Source: Bacteroidales bacterium UBA1179 | GTDB taxonomy: Bacteria; Bacteroidota; Bacteroidia; Bacteroidales; Bacteroidaceae | Direction of reading: 5' to 3' | Length of the DNA: 14,509 bases | NCBI GenBank assembly: GCA_002309915.1 | Contig: DBYT01000123.1 | Location: 1 to 14,509 of the forward strand | In this document: piece after piece, positions 5,494-11,687 of the stretch | Numbering within the stretch: the stretch's first letter is position 1 | Layout: every line of letters begins with the position of its first letter | Translations under genes and position numbers: made by a program | Notes under the pieces: model-generated | The model's input: the letters and a program-made list of their open reading frames with translations, nothing else | Databases searched by the model: none | Told to the model about the DNA's origin: nothing

Positions 5494-8394
5494 ATGAAAA
5501 AACTATCACTGTTTGCTGTGGCAGCGCTGATGCTGCTCGGTGTTGTATCCTGTTCCAAGTATGAGACAGTCAAGGGTGACCCCATGAAGGTTAAGATCTA
5601 CACTCTTGACAACGGTCTTAAGGTTTATATGTCCGTCAACAAGGAGCAGCCCAGACTTCAGACTTACATCGCAGTCCGTAACGGAGGTAAGAACGACCCT
5701 TCCGATAATACCGGTCTTGCTCACTATCTGGAGCATATCATGTTCAAAGGCTCGGAGAGTTTCGGCACATCCGATTACGCTGCTGAAAAACCTCTGCTTG
5801 ACCAGATTGAGGAGCAGTTTAATATCTATCGTACCAAAACCGATCCTCAGGAGCGCCTGGCAATCTATCATATCATTGACAGTTTGAGCTACGCCGCATC
5901 TGAGATAGCCATCCCCAATGAGTATGACAAACTCATGTCAATGATCGGCTCACAGGGTACCAATGCCTTCACATCCGAGGATCTTACCTGCTATCAGGAG
6001 AATATTCCTTCAAACCAGATAGACAACTGGGCAAAGATCCAGGCTGACCGTTTCCGCAACCTCGTTATCCGCGGATTCCACACTGAACTTGAGGCCGTTT
6101 ATGAGGAGTACAACATGTACCTGAATGATGATTCCGAGAATTCCATCTATGCAATGGATTCCGTTCTTTACAAGAATCACCCATACGGACTTCAGCAGGT
6201 TATCGGCACACAGGAGCATCTTAAAAATCCCTCTATCTCTGCCATCAAGAAGCAGAAGTCAACCATGTACGTGCCTAACAATATCGCCATCTGCGTATCC
6301 GGTGATTTTGATCCCGACGAGTTCGTGGCCATTATTGAAAAGTACTTCGGTACATGGGAACCCAATCCTTCAATACCCGAGTTCAAGTATGAGCCCGAGG
6401 AGGAGTTGACATCGGCCGTTGAGAGACACGTATACGGCAATGAGTCTGATTTCCTGTTGTTTGGTTGGCGCGTTCCCGGTGTCAAGGACAAGGAGTCCGA
6501 GATAGCCGGAATAGTTTCATCCATCCTTACCAACGGCAAGGCCGGTCTGATAGACCTTGACCTTAACCAGCTTCAGAAAGTACTGTATGCCGGATCACAG
6601 CTGTATGACCGCATGGACTATTGTGATTTCCTGATTCAGGGCTATCCCAAGGACGGACAGTCAATGGATGAGGTAAGGTCTCTTATTCTGGCAGAGGTGG
6701 CAAAGCTCCGCTCCGGTGATTTCGATGAGTCTCTTATAGAAGCAGCCATCGCCAATATCAAACTGCGTCAGATGCGTCAGCTGGAATCCAACAGCAGCCG
6801 TGCCATGATGATGGTCAACTCATTCATCAAACGTTCAGACTGGGCCGATGAGGTTCATGAACTTGACCGTCTTGAGAAGGTAACCAAGGCAGATGTGGTA
6901 GAGTGGGCAGGCAAATACCTCTCTGACAACTCATATGTAGTCGTATACAAGCATCAGGGTGTCAATCCCAAGAACAACAAGATTATCGCTCCCGCCATCA
7001 CTCCTATTGCCACCAACCGTGACAAGCAGAGCGCTTTCCTGACAGAGATTGCTCAGACTGAGGTTGCTCCCATCGAGCCGGTATTCGTAGACTATGAGAA
7101 GGATCTCTCCAAGTCTGAGTTCAAGAAGGGTATCGAGATGCTTTACAAGAAGAATGAGAATAACGATATCGTTAATACAACATTCCGTTTTGACATCGGC
7201 AACAGCACTGATCCTGCACTTGGATTCGCGTTTGACTACCTCTCATATCTTGGTACTCCAACCCGTAGCGCCGAGGAACAGGCTCTCGAGGAGTATATTA
7301 TCGCAGGCAACCACAGCTTTATCGTCAATGACAATACAATGACGGTTTCTGTCAACGGTCTGGCCGAGAATCTCGGACAGATGCTTGATATAGTCGAGGA
7401 CCTCATGCTCAACGCAATTCCGGATGAGGATATTCTTGAGAACCTCAAGCAGGATGAACTCATGTCACGTCAGATGGCAAAGGCAAACCAGAACAATTGC
7501 TCAAACGCTCTGAACCGCTATGTCATCTACGGTCCTGAGTATGTAAAGTCAGTAACCCTGTCCGATGAGCAGGTAATGGCACTCACCTCAGAGCAGTTGC
7601 TCGGTCTGGTAAAGAGTGTTCTGGACAAGGAGCATACGGTTCTCTATTACGGTCCTCAGGATGAGACCGAGGCAAAGAAAGTAATAGCTGAGCATCACAA
7701 GTGTTCCGATAATCCCGGAAAACTGGTAAAGAAGTACACCAAGAAGCAGATAGTTGACCAGTCCAAGGTCTTTATCGCTCCTTATGATTCACGTCAGTTC
7801 AACTATATCCAGTACTCAGACCGCGGTGAGAAGTTCTCAATGGATGATGTTCCTGCAATCGAACTCTTCAACGAGTATTTCGGTGGAGGTATGAATACGA
7901 TTGTCTTCCAGGAGATGCGTGAGGCCAGGGCGCTCGCATACAACGCAAGTGCATACCTGTCGTCACCCTCATACCTTGATGATACCTACTGCTTCTACGC
8001 CCGTATCGGCTCACAGAATGACAAACTGAAGGCTGCCGTCGAGGCTTTTGATTTGATAATCAATGATATGCCCGAGTCTGACAAGTCATTTGAGATTGCC
8101 AAGACCGGTCTGGAGTCAGTTCTCCGTACCAGCCGTACCACCGGAATGTCCGTCCTTAACAGCTACCTCAATGCCAAGGAACTTGGACTTACCGAGCCTC
8201 TTGCCAAGAAAGTCTATGACAATCTGGCAGGCCTGACAATGAAGGACTTGGTTTCCTGCCAGCAGAAATGGGTGAAGGGACGTACTTACATTTATGGTAT
8301 TCTCGGTGATGCCAAAGACTTGGATATGAACTATCTCAAGTCTCTTGGAACAGTTCAGCAGATATCTCTGGACGAGTTGTTCGGTTATAAGTAA
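5494..8394 (+). CDS. M16 family zinc metallopeptidase (pitrilysin/insulinase type), lipoprotein
   Basis: A 966-residue protein with a lipobox (GVVSC, lipidated Cys at 20) and the two-half layout of M16B/pitrilysin-like peptidases. The N-terminal half has the inverted zinc motif H77-Y-L-E80-H81 in GLAHYLEHIMFKGSESF; the third ligand should be in the Glu cluster 198-205 (ELEAVYEEY), farther away than in classical members because of an insertion around residues 100-155. The C-terminal half lacks HxxEH and carries the conserved GGGMNTIVFQEMREARALAY segment (about 794-813) that closes over the substrate. Such enzymes degrade peptides trapped in a closed chamber. No acidic surface-export signal follows the Cys, so periplasmic exposure is my inference. 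It follows the C1B peptidase gene, suggesting joint processing of peptides in the envelope. A strong hairpin terminator follows. Confidence 0.93.
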   Translation: MKKLSLFAVAALMLLGVVSCSKYETVKGDPMKVKIYTLDNGLKVYMSVNKEQPRLQTYIAVRNGGKNDPSDNTGLAHYLEHIMFKGSESFGTSDYAAEKPLLDQIEEQFNIYRTKTDPQERLAIYHIIDSLSYAASEIAIPNEYDKLMSMIGSQGTNAFTSEDLTCYQENIPSNQIDNWAKIQADRFRNLVIRGFHTELEAVYEEYNMYLNDDSENSIYAMDSVLYKNHPYGLQQVIGTQEHLKNPSISAIKKQKSTMYVPNNIAICVSGDFDPDEFVAIIEKYFGTWEPNPSIPEFKYEPEEELTSAVERHVYGNESDFLLFGWRVPGVKDKESEIAGIVSSILTNGKAGLIDLDLNQLQKVLYAGSQLYDRMDYCDFLIQGYPKDGQSMDEVRSLILAEVAKLRSGDFDESLIEAAIANIKLRQMRQLESNSSRAMMMVNSFIKRSDWADEVHELDRLEKVTKADVVEWAGKYLSDNSYVVVYKHQGVNPKNNKIIAPAITPIATNRDKQSAFLTEIAQTEVAPIEPVFVDYEKDLSKSEFKKGIEMLYKKNENNDIVNTTFRFDIGNSTDPALGFAFDYLSYLGTPTRSAEEQALEEYIIAGNHSFIVNDNTMTVSVNGLAENLGQMLDIVEDLMLNAIPDEDILENLKQDELMSRQMAKANQNNCSNALNRYVIYGPEYVKSVTLSDEQVMALTSEQLLGLVKSVLDKEHTVLYYGPQDETEAKKVIAEHHKCSDNPGKLVKKYTKKQIVDQSKVFIAPYDSRQFNYIQYSDRGEKFSMDDVPAIELFNEYFGGGMNTIVFQEMREARALAYNASAYLSSPSYLDDTYCFYARIGSQNDKLKAAVEAFDLIINDMPESDKSFEIAKTGLESVLRTSRTTGMSVLNSYLNAKELGLTEPLAKKVYDNLAGLTMKDLVSCQQKWVKGRTYIYGILGDAKDLDMNYLKSLGTVQQISLDELFGYK

Positions 8395-8408
8395 AAATAC
8401 CTGACTGC

Positions 8409-8455
8409 ATAAGAAACGGACAGGACACAGTGTGCTCTGTCCGTTTCTTATTGTC
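8409..8455 (+). terminator. Rho-independent terminator after the peptidase pair
   Basis: A perfect 15-bp inverted repeat, ATAAGAAACGGACAG (8409-8423) with CTGTCCGTTTCTTAT (8437-8451), surrounds a 13-nt loop and starts 15 nt after the M16 stop codon. The trailing U tract is interrupted (TTCTTATTGT), so termination may rely on the unusually long stem. Confidence 0.8.
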
Positions 8456-8537
8456 CTCTGTTTGTTAAATTGGAACTTTTATGGTTAATTATTGGGAAAT
8501 CTTTGCCTAAAGCTGTAACATTGGCCCGGAAGTTGTA

Positions 8538-8545
8538 TATATTTG
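8538..8545 (+). promoter_or_regulatory. Bacteroidota -7 box for the HtrA gene
   Basis: TATATTTG is an exact TAnnTTTG match 55 nt upstream of the HtrA start, predicting a leader of about 48 nt. The spacer from 8452 to 8537 holds no gene and no clear -33 TTTG at the standard distance. Confidence 0.6.
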
Positions 8546-8587
8546 AATGTGACAAGTGTTAATGCAAACTAATTAATTAACCAAAAT

Positions 8588-8592
8588 AGGAG
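8588..8592 (+). promoter_or_regulatory. Shine-Dalgarno-like AGGAG before HtrA
   Basis: AGGAG ends 8 nt before the ATG at 8601, an ideal Shine-Dalgarno position. It stands out because the other starts in this window have only A/T-rich leaders, as usual in Bacteroidota. Confidence 0.5.
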
Positions 8593-8600
8593 ATTAAGCT

Positions 8601-10103
8601 ATGAAAAAAGCAATTAGGATTATCACTTCTTTTATAGTTCTCGTATGCTGCTGTGTAGGAGCATCAGTGATAACTACAAACTATGTGAATAAGAAAAACA
8701 GTAGGGTCGTATACGTATCAGAACAGGGCGCACCTTATACTACACTTTCTCAAGCTTACATGCCTTCCGGCAAGATGCAACCCGTAGACCTTACTGAGGC
8801 TGCCGAGAAAACCGTACATGGCGTAGTTCATATCAAGTCAACAATTAAAGGCCGCACTCAGACCTATCAGGAGTATCCTGACATATTCGAATACTTCTTC
8901 GGCGGACGTCCCCGTCAGCGCCAGTATCAGTCTCAACCTCAGGTCGGATACGGATCAGGAGTTATTCTGACCAAGGATGGCTATATCGTCACCAACAATC
9001 ACGTTGTTGAGAATGCCGATGAGATTCAGGTCACACTGAATGACAACAGGGTATTTACCGCTACTCTTGTCGGCGCCGATGCCAATACGGATCTGGCATT
9101 GATAAAGATTGAGGGCGATGAGTTCCCGATCGTTCCCATGGGTGATTCCGATGAACTCAAGTTGGGAGAGTGGGTGCTTGCAGTAGGTAACCCCTTCAAC
9201 CTCACATCCAGTGTAACAGCCGGTGTGGTAAGTGCCAAATCACGTAAGATAGGCATCTATGAGGGAGCCGAAAGCATAGAGTCATTCATCCAGACAGATG
9301 CAGCAATCAATATGGGTAACAGTGGCGGAGCCCTGGTTAATGTCCGTGGTGAACTGGTAGGTATAAACGCAGCTTTGGAGTCACCTACAGGTACCTATGC
9401 CGGTTATGGATTCGCTATTCCTACAACAATAGTCAAGAAAGTGGTTGCCGATCTCAAGGAATACGGAACCGTACAGCGCGCTATGCTTGGTATTGAAGGC
9501 GGCGATGTCCTTAACATGCGTCAGGATGACAGGAACAAGAATGTCAATTTCGGCGATGCCATTGACGGAGTTTACGTTTCAGGTGTTGTAGACGGTGGAG
9601 GCGCTCTTGCTGCAGGTATAAAGGAAGGCGATATAATCACTGCTATCAACGGAAAGAAGGTAAAGACGATGAACGAACTTCAGGAGATAATTGTCCAATA
9701 CCGTCCCGGTGATAAGGTAACAGTTACTCTGCTCCGCGACAAAAAGGAGAAGAAGGTTGACGTTGAACTTAAGAATGCCCGAGGCAATACCGATATAGTC
9801 AAGGCTGCCGATATGGAGGTACTTGGAGCTTCATTCCAGGAAGTTCCTGAGCAGACCCGTCGTCAGTTGAATATCGGATATGGCGTACAGGTAAGTTCTG
9901 TCAACAGCGGACTTATGAAAGATGCCGGTATCCAGCGCGGATATATAATTCTCCGTATAAATGAGCAGCAGATTAAATCGGTCGATGATGTTGAGAAGAT
10001 CTATAAAGATGCAGTAGCATCACCTAATCAGGTGTTGTTCATTCAAGGCGTTTATCCCAGCGGACGAAGAGCAATGTATGCAATCGACCTTGCCAATGAG
10101 TAA
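8601..10103 (+). CDS. Do/HtrA (DegP-like) periplasmic serine protease
   Basis: A 500-residue Do-family endopeptidase/chaperone that removes misfolded envelope proteins. An N-terminal hydrophobic segment (about residues 5-25) is a signal peptide or anchor. The trypsin-like domain has the full triad: H134 in TNNHVVENA, D164 in ANTDLALIKI, S241 in NMGNSGGALVN. A glycine-, arginine- and glutamine-rich loop (about 84-117) matches the regulatory LA loop that controls oligomer state in DegP. Two PDZ domains follow, about residues 293-390 (carboxylate-binding region near AMLGIEG) and 405-497. Length and layout fit DegP/DegQ rather than the single-PDZ DegS. It is flanked by its own promoter and terminator, so it is monocistronic. 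No sigma-E-type signal is visible. Confidence 0.95.
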   Translation: MKKAIRIITSFIVLVCCCVGASVITTNYVNKKNSRVVYVSEQGAPYTTLSQAYMPSGKMQPVDLTEAAEKTVHGVVHIKSTIKGRTQTYQEYPDIFEYFFGGRPRQRQYQSQPQVGYGSGVILTKDGYIVTNNHVVENADEIQVTLNDNRVFTATLVGADANTDLALIKIEGDEFPIVPMGDSDELKLGEWVLAVGNPFNLTSSVTAGVVSAKSRKIGIYEGAESIESFIQTDAAINMGNSGGALVNVRGELVGINAALESPTGTYAGYGFAIPTTIVKKVVADLKEYGTVQRAMLGIEGGDVLNMRQDDRNKNVNFGDAIDGVYVSGVVDGGGALAAGIKEGDIITAINGKKVKTMNELQEIIVQYRPGDKVTVTLLRDKKEKKVDVELKNARGNTDIVKAADMEVLGASFQEVPEQTRRQLNIGYGVQVSSVNSGLMKDAGIQRGYIILRINEQQIKSVDDVEKIYKDAVASPNQVLFIQGVYPSGRRAMYAIDLANE

Positions 10104-10128
10104 GGGTTAGGTCTGCATCAGAAAGATT

Positions 10129-10164
10129 AAATTGGAGTGGTCATATAAACCACTTCAATTTTTT
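10129..10164 (+). terminator. Rho-independent terminator after HtrA
   Basis: The stem AAATTGGAGTGG (10129-10140) pairs with CCACTTCAATTT (10150-10161) over 12 bp with one G-U pair. The 9-nt loop is A/T-rich, and a T run to 10164 follows. It begins 25 nt after the HtrA stop. Confidence 0.88.
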
Positions 10165-10200
10165 CGTGTCAAATAGGCAGTATTATATTTTTATTTTAAG

Positions 10201-10208
10201 TAAATTTG
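10201..10208 (+). promoter_or_regulatory. Bacteroidota -7 box for rpoD
   Basis: TAAATTTG matches TAnnTTTG exactly and lies 71 nt before the rpoD ATG, giving a leader of about 65 nt. Upstream sequence is A/T-rich without a clear TTTG -33. The leader shows no recognisable riboswitch or attenuator. Confidence 0.6.
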
Positions 10209-10279
10209 CACCCAATTCGCTTATTTCAGAATAATAGGCGTTTTTAATTTGTATAGAACTATAAAGCTACATACTGACA

Positions 10280-11140
10280 ATGAGGCAACTTAAGATCACA
10301 AAGAGTATAACCAACCGTGAAAGCGCATCACTTGACAAATATCTGCAGGAAATTGGTCGTGAGGAACTTATCACGGTAGAGGAGGAGGTCGAACTTGCAC
10401 AGCGTATCCGTAAGGGTGACCGCGCCGCTCTTGAAAAACTCACACGCGCCAATCTGCGTTTCGTTGTATCAGTCTCTAAACAGTATCAGAACCAGGGACT
10501 CAGCCTTCCGGACCTTATCAATGAGGGTAACCTCGGACTTATCAAGGCCGCCGAGAAGTTTGATGAGACCCGTGGTTTCAAATTCATCAGTTACGCTGTA
10601 TGGTGGATCCGTCAGTCTATTCTTCAGGCTCTGGCAGAGCAGGCACGTATCGTCCGTCTGCCTCTTAACCAGGTAGGCTCACTAAACAAAATAAGCAAGG
10701 CTCTTTCCAAATTCGAGCAGGACAATGAGCGTCGTCCCTCACCTGAGGAACTGGCCGAAGTACTTGATATCCCCGTTGATAAGATAGCCGATACCCTTAA
10801 GGTTTCAGGCCGACATATCTCTGTCGATGCTCCGTTCGTAGACGGTGAGGACAACAGCCTCCTTGACGTGCTCGTTAATGATGATTCACCTATGGCCGAT
10901 AAGACTCTGGTCAACGAATCACTGTCCAAGGAGATTGACCGCGCCCTTTCAACACTTACAGACCGCGAGAAGGATATCATACGTATGTTCTTCGGAATCG
11001 GTTGCCGTGAGATGACACTTGAGGAGATAGGCGATAAGTTCGGTCTCACCCGCGAGCGTGTCCGTCAGATCAAGGAGAAGGCCATTCGCCGCCTGCGTCA
11101 GAATTCCCGTAGTAAACTGCTCAAATCATACCTTGGTTGA
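10280..11140 (+). CDS. rpoD: RNA polymerase primary sigma factor (sigma-70, short Bacteroidota type)
   Basis: A 286-residue group 1 sigma factor, the housekeeping specificity subunit of RNA polymerase. Region 1.2 is at about residues 17-48 (LDKYLQEIGREELITVEEEV). Region 2 spans about 50-120, with the core-binding LIKAAEKFD and the promoter-melting/-10 helix YAVWWIRQSILQAL (105-118). Region 3 is at about 125-205, with the 3.2 finger around SLLDVLVNDDSPMADK. Region 4 (about 218-283) ends in the -35-binding helix-turn-helix TLEEIGDKFGLTRERVRQIK. It lacks the acidic region 1.1 and the large non-conserved insert of E. coli sigma-70, as is normal in Bacteroidota, whose factor reads TTTG/TAnnTTTG promoters. 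It is the first gene of a two-gene unit; the next ATG starts one base after its TGA. Confidence 0.96.
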   Translation: MRQLKITKSITNRESASLDKYLQEIGREELITVEEEVELAQRIRKGDRAALEKLTRANLRFVVSVSKQYQNQGLSLPDLINEGNLGLIKAAEKFDETRGFKFISYAVWWIRQSILQALAEQARIVRLPLNQVGSLNKISKALSKFEQDNERRPSPEELAEVLDIPVDKIADTLKVSGRHISVDAPFVDGEDNSLLDVLVNDDSPMADKTLVNESLSKEIDRALSTLTDREKDIIRMFFGIGCREMTLEEIGDKFGLTRERVRQIKEKAIRRLRQNSRSKLLKSYLG

Positions 11141-11141
11141 T

Positions 11142-11675
11142 ATGAGGACGGTATTAAAACCGGTTTTAGCGGCAGCGTTTCTCCTTTTCACGTTGTCCGT
11201 TTCGGCACAGAGATCCGGCAAGACTCAGGATCCAACACTCAACAAAGGCGAGGGTCTTTCAATGAGCCGTAAGGATCTTAACAAGATGCGTAATCAGAAT
11301 CAGAATAAGAATTCACGTCAGGTCGATGTTTACATGTACGCAGCTTCTTTCTCACTGCTCGATTCTGTTCTTTACGTTACCGATATTCAGTTCGTCAAGG
11401 ATGTAACCGTAAACAACAAGTGGTTCATCAAGGACCGCCTCGTGTTTGAAAAACAGTTTACGGATTTTGTGGCCGGCGACGGTATAAACGAATCATTCAT
11501 GACTTCTCTTCTTTTCTCTGAGAAGGAAAAGCAACTCGTCAAAAAGAGGGCGCGTCTCATTAAGAGAAACAAGAAGAAAAACAGTTTCAGGTTAAATGAG
11601 GTGTCAGAATTCAAGTTCACCAAACCGGAGCCTGAACCTGAGCCCGAGCCCGAGAGCGAACAGGTGTCAGATTGA
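11142..11675 (+). CDS. secreted protein of unknown function downstream of rpoD
   Basis: A 177-residue protein with a clear signal peptide (VLAAAFLLFTLSVSAQ, cleavage probably before Q23). The mature part has a polar, Asn/Gln-rich segment (about 40-57). Next is YMYAASFSLLDSVLYVTDIQ (about 64-83), resembling from memory small hypothetical Bacteroidales proteins. A strongly basic patch follows (about 134-150, KKRARLIKRNKKK), then a tail of five Pro-Glu pairs. The frame opens upstream at 11058, but that start would overlap rpoD by 83 nt and put 28 basic residues before the signal peptide; ATG 11142 is one base after the rpoD TGA and gives a normal secretion signal. Coupling to rpoD is therefore tight. 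I do not recognise a characterised domain and assign no function. Confidence 0.8.
   Translation: MRTVLKPVLAAAFLLFTLSVSAQRSGKTQDPTLNKGEGLSMSRKDLNKMRNQNQNKNSRQVDVYMYAASFSLLDSVLYVTDIQFVKDVTVNNKWFIKDRLVFEKQFTDFVAGDGINESFMTSLLFSEKEKQLVKKRARLIKRNKKKNSFRLNEVSEFKFTKPEPEPEPEPESEQVSD
11625..11654 (+). repeat. Pro-Glu codon repeat at the C-terminus of the rpoD-linked protein
   Basis: Ten codons alternate Pro and Glu (residues 162-171). Several synonymous codons are used (CCG, CCT, CCC; GAG, GAA), so it is an imperfect 6-bp repeat. Pro-Glu runs are often extended periplasmic spacers; here it ends the protein, followed only by SEQVSD. Confidence 0.7.
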
Positions 11676-11687
11676 CATTCCCTATAA

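Noticed and set aside
10624..11049. A 141-codon minus-strand frame opposite rpoD
   Set aside because: The translation is Ser/Arg/Leu-rich shadow sequence opposite a conserved sigma factor.
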